NCBI GenBank assembly: GCA_026419785.1
Contig: JAODTK010000899.1
Span: forward strand, 62,001 to 126,000
DNA from: Sclerodactyla briareus
Lineage: Eukaryota > Echinodermata > Holothuroidea > Dendrochirotida > Sclerodactylidae
Direction of reading: 5' to 3'
Length of the DNA stretch: 64,000 nucleotides
The notes beneath the pieces are model-generated. The model ran no database searches and had not been told where the DNA came from. It saw nothing but the letters and a program-made list of their open reading frames with translations. Position numbers and translations under genes: made by a program. Shown here piece by piece: positions 24,440 to 36,394 of this stretch; the first letter of the stretch is position 1; every line of letters begins with the position of its first letter.

Positions 24440-25545
24440 ATATGCCTAGGCCTATTTGCTACGGTTGGCCGTACGGTCTGAAAATTCCACGGCCGCGAAT
24501 CGTATTTCCAAGGCCGCCGTGGTAGTTCCACGGTCACCGCAGCTTCGCAGTCACATTGTGGGCTGCAGTACGGCGTTCTTGGAATTTCTGAGACAGAGGA
24601 GGAAACTGCGGCCCTGCCCGTACGGGTTTAATTGGACGAACGTACGCATCACCGTAGGGTGTCTACGAGCCGTGTGGATTTCTTGGCGAAAACCACGGCG
24701 GACGTGAGGGGCGCCGGTAGGGAGACCGTACGGCGCCCGTAGGTACGGTCAGATTTGCAAGACTGGATGTGATTACCAAATCACGTGGTTTTGCCATCAT
24801 ATAGGGGGCCCATTGCGAGGTGGTCGGAAAGTCACACACCGTGTTAATTGATTCACCGCGAGGGAGATTCGACATGAGCTCCGCATCAGGTTGTCGTAAT
24901 TGCCTTTCATAACCGCCGCGAAAAACCAGGGTTTCATCCACATTGTCCTCCCTCTTTGCTGTCTGACTGACTCTGGTCGAGAAATGAGGGGCAGCATCAA
25001 ACCGTCCCGTTCTCGTCGTGACTCGCCTCAGCTTCATGCGTAGGTAGGCCCCTGCTCAAATCGTTGTGGAACAACCAGCACCATTTATGTTTCGTATTAG
25101 ATATATTGAAAATACAATATGAAACATAATCACGAGTGATCCACGGGTAGGGCGTACGCTGGCCGAAGAGAGGGCGTAGGGAGGCCGTAGTTATACAGAA
25201 TACCGAGGGTCGCACCGTGAGGGCACCCTACGGAAGTCGTACGGTGGCCGTAGGGCACCCGTGTTATACTTCCTACGGCTGGCCGTAGGCTTTTCTGAGG
25301 GTCCAAAAAGCTAAGGCCCCATGCGTAAGGGCCGCCGTACGCCCATCGTACGGTCACCGTAGAACCGTTTCTACGTCAGGCTACGGCCGTTGTTTGAGCC
25401 CACGGCGACCGTACGGCATGTGGGAAAGAGGAGTCATATGCCGTACGGCGACCCTGCGGTCACCGAGAACAACGGCGTCCGCCGCAGTTATTCCGCGATT
25501 TTTGGGTTCTACGGCCCCGCGCCGTAACCCCGCCGTAGAGCAAAT
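24440..25545. repeat. CCGTACGG-rich, CpG-rich degenerate repeat island
   Basis: About ten CGTACG hexamers, mostly within CCGTACGG, plus many CCGTAGG, GGCCGTA and ACGGTCACCG variants are packed into ~1.1 kb, in both orientations. GC and CpG content are far above the flanks. A central part (about 24780-25130) is less repetitive. There is no fixed period and no convincing exon. Confidence 0.6.
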
Positions 25546-25959
25546 GTGACTAGGCAATAGTCACATTATCGAGATTATCGAGGGCATGTTCTAAGTAGCA
25601 ACGGCCAAAAAGTTATGAAGTCACCACTGATAGGACAGAGAATGTGAGAGAATAATGGTAGGCCAACAATAATTAACACTAGCATTTGTCATTATTTGAT
25701 AATGCATCGACAGACTCCAACGGGTGGCGGGCACATCCTATCCTACTCTCAACTAGAATGTCATTTTCATAACAACCAGGTTTCGTCAAATTCTGCACCT
25801 ATGTATATACGATAAATGAGCAGCTAGATTACACACACGAATGATCACCAGTAATCCCCAGCTTAATTTTCACAACCGGGGAGGAGAAAGGCTACACTCC
25901 AAACTGACAAAATGACAAATTCCCATACATTATGCCGAATTGGTAAGATCTGATGAACT

Positions 25960-26310
25960 TCATTGACCTCGAACTACTGTCAAATATATTGAATGATGGT
26001 AGACCGTATCTCTACATGTTGTGAAGAATCTAGACAAAAAAATTAGGGGAAAAATAGTATAATCCATTTGCAAATCACACTATGTAATGGCATATAATAT
26101 ATACACCCAATTTCAATCTATCAGTTCTGGCACCTTTCACAGTTTAACAACACCAAACTGCACCACTAATGCATCTACCAATCTTGAGGTGAGGTAGCTT
26201 GTAGCAAGATTTTCTTTAAGACTATGCACATTTATGAAAAACTATACATTGGCGAAACAACATACATACACGGAAAATGGGACTATTAGTCTCTCCTTAA
26301 CAAAGCAGAC
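25960..26310 (+). repeat. R1/R2-type repeat fragment
   Basis: Recognisable phrases include a TGACCTCGAACTACTGTCAAA block, ATGATGGTAGACCGTATC and CATCTACCAATCTTGAGG, ending in GACTATTAGTCTCTCCTTAA near 26280-26300, the superfamily right-end motif. Confidence 0.5.
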
Positions 26311-26683
26311 GAAACCTTTCCGGAAGCATTTGCAGATTTTGCAGATTTCCATAATAGTTCAATACGGGCACATTCAATGACATTTGATCTTAAATCTCTG
26401 AACGTTAAAATATTGCCCACTCTTTTTCCGAGAGTGCCCGGGCACTGGAGTAACGAGGCAGGGGGTGAGGGGATCGCCACATTGTCCAAAACTCACAGAC
26501 GAGGTAGTGTAGCTTTGCTCGTGCATCCAGAGAGCCCGTAATCTTAATATAGCCACTACATTGATACCGATGAACTGTAACGACATAGCGGGCTTGTTAG
26601 CAACCTCGACTTCCCCACATGGCCCGCCTTATCATGTCACCGACAGTTTCATACCACAGGTACTTCAGAGAATGGCTACACGG

Positions 26684-26707
26684 AGGGGGGGGGGGGGGGG
26701 GGGGGGG
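26684..26707. repeat. Poly-G tract
   Basis: A run of about 24 G. Homopolymer length is unreliable. Confidence 0.85.
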
Positions 26708-27049
26708 TCGGGTCGTGCACAAAGCATGTATAAGTCACTAAACACACTTGGACCTAATCAAGCTCTTGACAAACAGTGTTATTGGAATGGCCTTTCACAC
26801 AATGGTCACCGCTCAAACTTGAACTTAGCAGCGGGAGGGATTCTCACACAATAGGCTGTGGGGGGTTTGTAGTAAACAGGGGAAAGATTCCAAATAATAG
26901 GGTCTGAGCTGTGAGGGTTCATGTGTGCAAAAACGTGAGCAAATAAATGTAATTGTACTAGCCACGCAGTGTTAGCGCTAGGGGTGGGAGAAGAGGGATT
27001 TCGCCGGTGCTAGACACATTTTTCAGGTTTCATTCAATGAGCCCAAAGA

Positions 27050-27265
27050 GTGAGAGGAAATAACATAAATCATGCATATTCGACCTCCTGTGAATTTGAA
27101 CTCGTTCGAGATTTCACTAGGACATACATGTGTACCAAGTTTTCAGATCATTCGGGATTTAGAGCGTTCAAGAGTTATTGCGCTAACAGCTGAAGTTTTC
27201 GGCGGCGGAGACGACGGCGGCTACACACTCAAACCATAATATCACCCGAACACTGCTAGTGTTGC
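27050..27265 (+). mobile_element. MITE family C, right-end fragment
   Basis: It contains the GAGATTTCACTAGGACATAC, GTGTACCAAGTTTTCAGATC and CGGCGGCGGAGACGACGGCG blocks, then AAACCATAATATCACC, all in the order seen in the complete family C copies. Confidence 0.55.
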
Positions 27266-27679
27266 GGTGGAAAACCAGGTTTTGCAGGTCCTATGTATGG
27301 CGGGAAATAGGGCCGAGCAGCTCAGAGGCAATGCCTTGCTCGGATACGTCACTGCAAATAATTCATCAAAACCCCTGATTTTATCACCAAAAACGGGGAA
27401 ACCACTTTTTACGACAAACTTCCCCCAATAGCTCTTTTGGAGTACGATACAATAACGATACGTGATTTTATCGGGAGTCAAGTTGAAAATATTCGTTTTA
27501 CGTACGATAAATTATCGGATGCGATAGATTATGCAATGCAGTGATAAAACTGTGGCAAACAGCAAAGCGTATGGAACGTCGAAAGGGCCAGTGGGGGACC
27601 GTTTGGCGTGAAAAAGTGGGGGTCCGTCCCTCATGATAAAATAAGGGGTATAGGTGGGTGTATAGGGTGGTGACTTACC

Positions 27680-28322
27680 CAGGGAAGTCATCGACCGCTG
27701 ATTAAGCTGCTCGGTCCTAATGTTGCCATACATATAATTTTGATGTTTTCATGCATTTCCACTGCCATGAAATCACCTGAAAATACGCTACGGAAAGTGT
27801 TACCGCTTTCATTCGGACAATTGTGTGCGCCCCGCTTCACTGGGGGCGTGGTTGGCACCGCCTCTGACGGAAGGGTAGGGCGTTCGACGGAAATATAAAG
27901 AGTGACAGGAGAGATTGGAGGCCAGGAAACTGGAGGACAATGGCAATAAGTTGATTGAGTTCTAGGGGTAATATCGAGCTCAGCTAACGCCCAAACAAGC
28001 ATCATCTTGTAGGTCAATGAGGGCAGTAGCAGGGCTGACAGGTAGGTGGAGCAGTTAACGCCATGCATAACTTCTCACTGACATGGTTTTGGCAAACTGG
28101 ATTGTAGGGAAATGTAGGATGGTATATACGGAGGTCGGTGTCCAGAAATAGGGCGAAAAGTATACCGACCGCCTCTCTGGGTGAATTGGGTGCCCCAAGT
28201 TGCATTTCATGCTCTGTTGAAACATCGGCAACTTGTAGGAGGGCGATACAATGCTCCACGATTGGGAATGACTAATTGTTGTTGATTCCTTCAAAATGGG
28301 GCAAAACCGTTTCTAACACACC
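27680..28322 (-). CDS. Candidate downstream exon(s) of the unidentified 30 kb gene (frame broken)
   Basis: On the minus strand a pyrimidine-rich stretch ending TTGTAG gives a plausible acceptor at 28323-28324. The next bases read GVLETVLPHFEGINNN and, after a frame change, a protein-like run with EAVGILFALFLDTDLRIYHP. A strong donor (GTAAGT) follows at about 27679. Reading frames change several times in between, as in the CRYL1 exons, so this could be one exon with base errors or two exons with a short intron. I recognise no domain. The entry phase is one base off the upstream first exon. Confidence 0.3.
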
Positions 28323-28411
28323 CTACAAGTCTTGAAAAAAGAAACAGGCTCTCAAGTTCTCAACTGCCTTGAAATTGTAATTCTTGATACTCTTCCGACC
28401 AAGTTATTCAC

Positions 28412-29040
28412 ACACATGCAGGCGGGTAAACCGCCCACGTGTATATCCCGCTTTTGAGCAAACATTAGGAGGAAGTATCTAACACCCCATAGGACCTCCA
28501 TTTTGGTCATAAACCAAGGATAGCCTTCAATTACCAAGTTTTGTTGTAATCCATGGAAGTTACAGAACCGTCACATATATGCTAAATTATGCAAATTTTA
28601 CCCACGATGGACCCTTAAAATGACCTTCAACGTTGTCGGGCCAATGCATCCCCCACCCACCAAGTTCGTTCAATCTGAAAAGTTTGGAAAATCGCAATTT
28701 GACCCTCCGATGACCTTGAAATTACCTCCACCGCATTTTCGGGATAACTATAGTTCCTACCCGATAAGTTTTCGTTCAAATCCGATTAACTTAGCTTAAA
28801 AAAATGGCCGTAAATTACCGGTATGCAAATTAGCGGCCCCTAGAATTGCAGTGATGCCCTTTCGAACTCATCCAAGATTCCACTAGGGCGGATATGTGTA
28901 CCAAGTTTCAGATCAATCGGATAAAGCGTTAAAGAGTTAACGCCCAAAGTTTCCGGCGGCGGCGGAGCCTGGGACGGCGGCGGCACACCCAAACCATAAT
29001 ATCCCTGGACACTGACAGTTTCGCGGGGATATACCATGTG
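28412..29040 (+). mobile_element. MITE family C, full-length copy
   Basis: The left end is ATGCAGGCGGGTAAACCGCC followed by ACGTGTATATCCCGC; the right end is TTTCGCGGGGATATACCATG. The ends are therefore inverted (TATATCCCGC / GCGGGGATATA), with an extra GGCGGGT...ACCGCC hairpin at the left. The ~620 bp body is non-coding and has the family TGACC and CACCAAGTT phrases. Confidence 0.7.
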
Positions 29041-29864
29041 CCTTTCTCTGTAATGTGAGTTACTGACTTATATGAAGGCATCACACGAAAGGGTGAACAA
29101 TCTGAACATAATTATAATTCGGTACAACTTTATATTGTAGATGTGAATGTTTGGACCTACAGGGAAAGAAGAAAGAAAAGAATGAAATTTGTTGTAATCA
29201 TGCCAGTTCATGGGTCATGCCATGAATCCGCCCATAACATTCCTGGCAGTGTATTTCAGGCTGAGCGTTGTTTGTCATAGGCCTATAGACTCAAAGAAAA
29301 TCGGCGGTTTTCGGTTTTTTCCAAATACGGGCGAGAAGACAGGATCCAACGATGCTAAATAGGAAAGCTATTACAGGGTGAACTCCTAGGTGAGAGCTTT
29401 CGTTGCACGTTCTGCCCATATTGGATTTTTCTCCGAGCGGAAATGAGTAGGTTCCTACGTGGAACGTTAGTTGATATGGAGATAATTTATTTTTGGTAGG
29501 GAAAGAGAAGGGATCTGAACACTAAGCACCGCATTGCTGCTCTCCCCCCCCCCCCCCGCATAGGAAGTTTGGTATTCGCCGTATTCCCTCTTCCGTTGCA
29601 ATTTGAACTTACACCCAATCATCAAACGAAGGCCTGTAGCTAGTCTCCCGGACCCTCGCTGTGTAGGCCTACTATTGTAGTACTGTTTAGAATTATTTCA
29701 GGTCTAGACGAACATTTCTAACTCGGGTAAATTCCAACTAAACCCGAGTTCCAAACTTCCAAGTCGCTCTATCAGTCTCAGAAGTATGTCATACTCTGTA
29801 ACTATATTGTACTCGCGCGTACGTCGCACAATTGAAGAATGAAGGTGGAGAGGCCTTCACTTAC
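29041..29864. other. Presumed intron and flank, nothing else seen
   Basis: If the first exon at 29865-29988 is real, this is part of its intron 1. It holds a poly-C tract (29546-29559) and a GTAGGCCTAC palindrome (29661-29670). Confidence 0.35.
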
Positions 29865-29988
29865 CCGCAGCCGTGACCAGTGGGGATTCGTTCTGTCTTT
29901 CCTTAAGAATTCCTCTAACGTCGGTAATGGCGGCTGCATTATCGGCAAGACGTATAAAATTGTCGAGAGTAGTTACTAGGCCGGCCAT
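29865..29988 (-). CDS. First coding exon of an unidentified gene
   Basis: On the minus strand an ATG in good context (GCAAGATGG) opens 41 codons plus one base and runs directly into a strong donor, GGTAAGTG. The peptide begins MAGLVTTLDNFIRLADNAAA and continues with ITDVRGILKERQNESPL, an alpha-helical pattern compatible with an adaptor or a HEAT/armadillo-like N-terminus. I do not recognise the family. The region upstream (29990-30300) is CpG-containing and has no repeat signature, as expected near a promoter. Intron phase is 1 as read. The candidate continuation is at 28322. Confidence 0.5.
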
Positions 29989-30544
29989 CTTGCATTCTCC
30001 TAGAGTCCTACTCTTCAAGTCCTACTCCTAGTACTACTGAGCTCTGTACCGATTTAACGAGTAGGCAATAGGCTACACAGAGTCCGCAGTCTTGTCACAC
30101 TACGTGGTCGCGTATGACCGTAGAGCAGTTGAGCAGTGAAAGCTTATCATGGGGAACGAAATTGCTCTCGTGGTAGCTGTTCAACCACGTTGGTATACAA
30201 TATCGAATAACCCCTGTCACATAAATCTTGCAATTGTGACCTCGACCACTGAGCGCTGAACGGTTCCTGCGCGGGACTGCTTGAGGGGCAAGGGAGTCTT
30301 CGTAAATGGTTCTATACGAGAGACCGGAAATAAGAAACGTAGTAGTCTATTGTTGATTATTTCTACAAAAGAAAAAATCGATTTATAGTGATAGTGGGCC
30401 TATAATACTGGGATATTCAGTTGATTCGAATAGCTCCAGGTAATGATTTTGGGGATACCTAATTGTTTGCACATCTGAGTCCTCCACGTCTCAAAAAGAT
30501 ATACCCTTTCTGAGAAGAGGTTCAAAAACTAACACGAACATTGT

Positions 30545-31350
30545 TAATTCCAGGTTGGAGGACTCGGACTCGAGTCCGGTCTCGGTCTCGAGACCGATTT
30601 TGAAGGACTCGGTCTCGGACTCGGATTCATGACTCCGTCTCGGCTGCTGGGACTCGGATACCACCCTCGGTTGAGTCCCTGTTCAAGACCGCTCAAAAAA
30701 GTCCTCGGCAAAAATCCTGAAAATTATGCGGAAGAATATGCAAAAATCAACATTTGATATCCAAAAAACATAATGACATACTGTGCTGGCTTTTTTGTCA
30801 ATGTCCAAATTCGTGCATACCAAATTTGAATTAGCCAATATGGACTAAGCGTGCCTGCTGGAACGGCATCAGCAAAGGTTTCACATGCACAGCACAGGAG
30901 AACATGCAGCACTTGCCGCACGGTCTGCAAAGATGGTGGAAGTGTGTGTTTCTTGAATGCAATGAAAAAATACTTAGGCCTAACTGCTGTTATGGAAATA
31001 TTATGGTCTCCAAATAATATGTAGGCAGGCGAAGCGTCTAACGTATGTTATATGATGGTTTTAGGTCATTTTTCTGTTATTTTTTTTGATTTTTTTTTAT
31101 TAGTTTGGCATTGTTACATGCAATTACATGGCCATTGCTATTGAACTTTCTTGTGAGCATCCAACTCTTGGATAGGAAGTTTGGAAACTGATTGTGCTTA
31201 TTATCATATACAGTTTTCGTGGATGCAGCATCTGACTGCAATAACTTCTAGTGAATCCAAATAGGGCCTATTATTTTTGCTAAATGCAAGGGTTAATAGG
31301 GCAACTTTTTCGGGGGACCTCGACAAAAGGATCGGTCTTGGACTGGATTA
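30545..31350. repeat. GACTCGG/GGTCTCGG-rich repeat element
   Basis: The first ~140 bp are an irregular array of GGACTCGG, GGTCTCGG and GGACTCGAGTCC palindromes. A related CGGTCTTGGACTGGATT phrase occurs at about 31333-31352. The AT-rich interior is non-coding. This looks like an interspersed element with related ends. Confidence 0.5.
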
Positions 31351-32100
31351 GCTGGACTACTCCACACACTGGTTAATTCAGTAATTTTTGAAGACGACGC
31401 AGACCTTCAGCGAAACAGGCGTGGTGTATTTCCGAGACTTTGACTCGTCCTTTTTTTTGGTATTCTTGGGGAGGGAGAGGGTGAGAAAGTGTGTGCCGGG
31501 GCCGTTCCGTCGTAAAACGGGTGCGTTGTGTTGTATGTGGGGGGGGGGGGGGGATGAGTGGACACCCCCTGTGAAAATCAGAAGTCAGTCTCTGGGCGAC
31601 AAAAAGTCGGTCTCCGCTCGAGTTAGTTGAAAAATAATGATTTATAGCCATGACCTAATAATTGCTACACTAAGGGTGCCTCTGCCTGATGGTGAAGTAG
31701 GCCTACCAATAACTTCGCATCGTGTGAGAAAAGTTCTCTAAGCTTAAATAGTGAAGACGTTTTACGTGTCTGTCATGGGCCAAAGACCGGACACGGGGGA
31801 CCCATTGACACTGGCTTGTGGAGCGTGATCTCACAGATGGCATGGACTTGGATGCAATTGTTGATAGGTGGGCAGAATTGCCTACGTTTGGTCGCCTTAT
31901 CAGCGTTTGATCGGAGTCACCGATATGGAGATCGACGTAAATAGGCAGCTTTTTCCAACATTAGGTATGTGGAAATATACGTAAGTGCATTGGGTTTGTG
32001 TTCCCCTAATTGTATGTCCAACTGCCTGTTTAAATCGTTAGATTGGCCAGAAAATCTAAATGTAGTGAATGTTGCGATGGTGCATTCTGGAAGTACCTGG
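31351..32100. other. Stretch without a supported gene
   Basis: There is a poly-G tract at about 31538-31553 and a GTAGGCCTAC palindrome at 31697-31706. Open frames are present on both strands at 31373-31651, but neither is protein-like. Confidence 0.4.
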
Positions 32101-32109
32101 TAGTGAGAC

Positions 32110-32635
32110 AAGTATCTGAAAGATCTGAAACTGGTACACTGTCGCCCCTATAGAAATCTCGGATTAGTTCGAAGTTGGGCATCACGGCAATGTTGGGGTC
32201 GCTAATTTGCATAATTTAACGGCGAAAATTTTCAAGTAGTCGTATTTGACGAAACTCAGTGGGTATGGGACTATAGTTTGAATCCCGAAAAATGTGGGGG
32301 TAATTTAAGGTCCGAGGTCAAATTTGCATAATTTAGGCGATTTTCCACACTTTGGTCAAACATTTCCGAAACTTGGTGGATGGGGAATACATTTGTTCCT
32401 GACAAAGTTCAAGTCATTTCAAGGTCATCGTGGGTCAATTTGCATAATTTCATGTGTCTTCTTTTTGTAACTTCCATAGATTACAAACAAAACCTTTGGT
32501 GGATAGAAGCTATCTTAGTTTCTGACCAAAATGGAGGTCTCATGGGTGTTAGATATTCCTAGCTCCCATGAATTGCTCAAAGCGGGAATAATAATACACG
32601 TGGGCGGTTACCCGCCTACACATTCTAGTTGCGAT
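32110..32635 (-). mobile_element. MITE family C, reverse-oriented copy
   Basis: The inverted left end lies at 32583-32632 (ACACGTGGGCGGTTACCCGC, then CTACACATTCTAG). AGGTCA half-sites and GCATAATTT phrases match the 58.1 kb copy. The GGCGG-rich right end is missing or lost near 32110. Confidence 0.55.
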
Positions 32636-32639
32636 ATCT

Positions 32640-35540
32640 TCGTACCCACCTGTAAACTACATTCGAAAAAATCGACGTAACAGTACATTGGCGGGGCGGC
32701 GCCAGCGGGGCAGTGCTCCCCTCCTCCGCGTCGGGAGCAAAGCGGAGAAACGGTCGGGAAAGAAAAAGTAAGGAAAAATAGCCGTCCGGAAATTGCAGGA
32801 CAATTTATTTAATATGATGGACATGTGTTTTTGTTTCAAGCCTCATGTACAATTATTAAATATCGGTATCAGCTTGGGCTATGCAAGACGATGATGTGAA
32901 TGCCAATTCTCCTCATCCCTACATGTAACCACATCATTAAATGTGATCTAGGTTCAAGCCTGTGAAAAATCATCGTGTACCATAACTCTATTCAGGCGTA
33001 CAGCAATCTAGTAATCTACATGATAACCAATATGAGTGCACAGGTTATTCATGTCGCTAGTTGTTCAGACCATTTTAATACACAATATCTTAACACACAG
33101 TACGGTTAGTCGGGAAAAAATACCGTACGTGTGGCAGAAAAACAATGAATATTTTTAATAGGTAAGTAATTCATGATAGAATATATTATTATTATTATTA
33201 TTACATTATTATATTCTCTTATTATTATTATCATTATATTATTATTATTATTATTTATTTACCAAACTGATATAGCGCCTAAATCATGAACGTGTTAAAA
33301 GGCGCTGCACAATAAAATATAGTGACAACAAAAACACTTAGGAGAAAAGAATGGGAAGAATAAAAGATAGGAAATGGTTTAGTTATCAAATACCAACGTG
33401 ATAAAAGGTGTAAACAAGAATGCACCTCTGCGTAGTGATTCCTTGCCTTTTTTCCTGGCACATGTTCCCCTTACTCAGCTATTTCAAAACCTGCAAGATG
33501 TGTGTTGCCAACTCAAAACCACAACTTGACACAAGACGATCACCTGCAATATGTACTTAGAGCATGCGATGAGATACTGTTGTTTGACCAAGGTCAAAAA
33601 GTCAGCTGAGGTCAATTGAAGTGAAATACTGAAAAATAAACCTGGTAAGGTAAGTATATCTTGAAGAGTGCAGGAAAAGTCACGGAGTCATAACCACGAG
33701 GTCCAATTACTTTCCATTCCCAGTGTGGAGCCCCAGTGACCGTTACACGGAGTCAGCAGACGGCAGGCAAGGCTAATGATGAGGCTCAAGCTTAAGCGAC
33801 ATTCATCACTCATAATTGACTGGTGTGTCAAAGGGCAGATAGATTGAATGAAGTGGCAGTTCTTTGAATGGAAAACACGACCAACCATAATTAACAAGAT
33901 GTGAAAAAAAAAGAAGTTTTTTAGGATGCTATGTGTTGGGAGAGAAGGCAACAGGCCTATATATTATCAATCGCATCCCTCACTACCCTGGACAAGGAGA
34001 AAGGGGTTCCCCATGTAAGTGTAGTACATTTAGTGTCCAATAGATTGGGCATTTGGTTTTCTCACATGTTGGTCATTGTACCATGTGTCGTTAATCACTA
34101 ATGACTGAGGGGTAAGTCATTGCCAGTCAATCGTTTCAATTGTACAGCAGAGTAGTCTGTGGTCTTCAAAGTGGGACTGTGGTGTATCAATGTCATTATT
34201 TTTCAGGCACAAGGATGAGTGGTTCATCATTTTGTTGAAGTGCAAGGACTCACCTTGTTTGGGGTTCAAGGGGTGGGCCATGCAATTGACAAGTGCATAA
34301 CTGTTAGAATACTTGTATCAATAGCCATTTGCACCAGTCATCAAATGTCTTATTGCTATTTTTTAGGGTCACTTTGCAACAAGGCTTTCAATCAATTATC
34401 TCTCCAAATTGGGGGGGGTTGGGGAATGCTCTCTCTATTGGACCCCTCCCCATGCAGCACCTCCAATAAACAAATGTGATTGGCTGCACAGATAATAATA
34501 CAAATAGTAATAGAACAGACAAGATCTTTGTAATTTTAGTATATATAGCCTATGTTGAGACATGTCTGAATTATGTGGGCTCAAGTAATGTGGACCAGGA
34601 TGCACTTTGGCCCAAGTGTTTAAAATGTTATTATCCCGGCGGCACAATCACTTTTCCCAAATAAGCTAGTTCACATCATGTGACAGTCCACACCAGATAC
34701 AGAGGCCCACTGGGAAGAAGGAGAGATACTTTATCGACTTAAACCCCTGATTGTTGTGCATTTTCTGCTTGGGGTACCGGGTAATGCCCTCACTTTTTGG
34801 CCAATAGCAAAAAAATGCACAAATGTTGTGCCCTTCCCACTTTCAGAAGCTATCTTGACCCTTGCTTTCTTCTTCCTACCAACTCCACTGGTCTATACAC
34901 ACCACAGTTAAACCCCTCATTAGGGCTGTCTATGAATCACAGGTAATAATACCCAACTGGGTCAGGCCTGCCGGTCAAGTAATTAGCAACCTGGAAGGGT
35001 GCTTTTCGCATTCCCAATAGGGAGTGTAAACATCAGAATGTAGACTGAGTTTGCACCCAGAGGATATAATGATTACCCACTCTCAATCCTCTGAGCATTG
35101 CCAGTGCCTGGTACCATTTCCACAATGAATCCGTCTGACAGGCGTCTAAAGTTTATTATTGTGTTTGTTTACTTATACTTCTTTGCAGTCTCACACACAC
35201 AGCTTGATAGAGATTAAATCCTTTCGAGGATTGGGAATGTTGACCAGTCAAACTGAAGGCTTAGTATAGTATACACACACAACGCAGACAGTGTTGAAGA
35301 GGATAATGGCTGGGCTACAACTGTTCTAAATTAGTTCAGCAGGACATTTCCTGGTGGGAATTTCTGCTGTAATTAAAAGTTTAAATGGGAAATTTGAAGA
35401 TCATATCACCGTTTTCAATTAATGTAAAGCAACAAATTTGGGCATTTCTCCCCTTCGAGTTAAATATAAGATACGCCTATGAAGAAATGGCCAGTTGTTC
35501 TACCCCCCCCCCCACCCTCCCATCGATATCCAATATCGGA
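32640..35540. other. Long stretch without a supported gene
   Basis: It contains an ATT/TTA microsatellite (33184-33257) and scattered AGGTCA half-sites around 33590-33615. Short frames on both strands have no recognisable domain. Confidence 0.4.
33184..33257. repeat. (ATT)n microsatellite
   Basis: Interrupted ATT/TTA repeats. Confidence 0.85.
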
Positions 35541-35544
35541 TAGA

Positions 35545-36335
35545 AAGTATACGCAAGAAGTGGCGTATCTGCCTTGCAATTAGGAATTTGTCAATAAATG
35601 CAGTGATGCAGACTTTCAAATAGATACATTTTCAATTTTCATAGGCTGCCAATGGAACCTGGGGGAGGGGGGGGGGGTGGTGCATTAAGAACGAGGGCGT
35701 ATCTGCCTTGCATTCCCCCGCACCCGTAGCAAAACCACTACTGATCAGGAGGTACATGCATACAGAATAATAGGCTGGTCACTGGTGCTAGTCCAATATC
35801 AGACATATCAGGAATAATAATAAAATGACAATTGAAGAATCTGTACTGTCTTCACGGGGGGAATACTTGTATTGGGGAAGGGAAGAGGGGAGGGGGGATG
35901 GAAGCAACCAAGATGGCAACACAACACTTTGGTGGTTACGAAAATATACACCACTAAATGAAGGAGGTTATACGCAAGAAGAGGCGTTCTGCTTGCAATT
36001 AGGAATTTGTCAATAAATGCAGTGATGCAGGCTTCAAATAGGGCTACATTTTTGGATTTTCATAAGCTGCCTATGAAACCGTGGGGGGAAGGGGGGCGTG
36101 CAAGACCAAAATTGCCACCCCCACCCATAGCAACACCACTACTGTTCAGGGGTTACATATAGGCTGGTCACTGTGCTAGTCCAATATTCAAACATTCAGG
36201 AATGATAATAAAATTACAATTAAGATTTGTACTGTCTTCACTGGGGGAATATTTGGCGCTAGTCCAATACTCAAACATATCAGGAATAACAATGAAATGA
36301 CAATTAAGATTTGTACTGTCTTCACTGGGGGAATA
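35545..36335 (+). repeat. Local tandem duplication, two units plus a partial third
   Basis: Unit 1 starts at about 35549 (GCAAGAAGTGGCGTATCTGC), unit 2 at about 35970 (GCAAGAAGAGGCGTTCTGC), a period of about 420 bp. Both run through TTAGGAATTTGTCAATAAAT, a poly-G part, GGCTGGTCACTG and TTGTACTGTCTTCAC-like blocks. The last ~75 bp are repeated once more at 36256-36332. A 63-codon frame in unit 1 is not conserved in unit 2. Confidence 0.75.
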
Positions 36336-36394
36336 TTTGTGTGTTGGCTATATGCTTGTTCTCACTCTGTACAATGAATCGTTGCAGAGATATA

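Noticed and set aside
27242-27481. 79-codon minus-strand frame
   Set aside because: It overlaps a MITE fragment edge, has no identifiable domain and no supporting splice sites.
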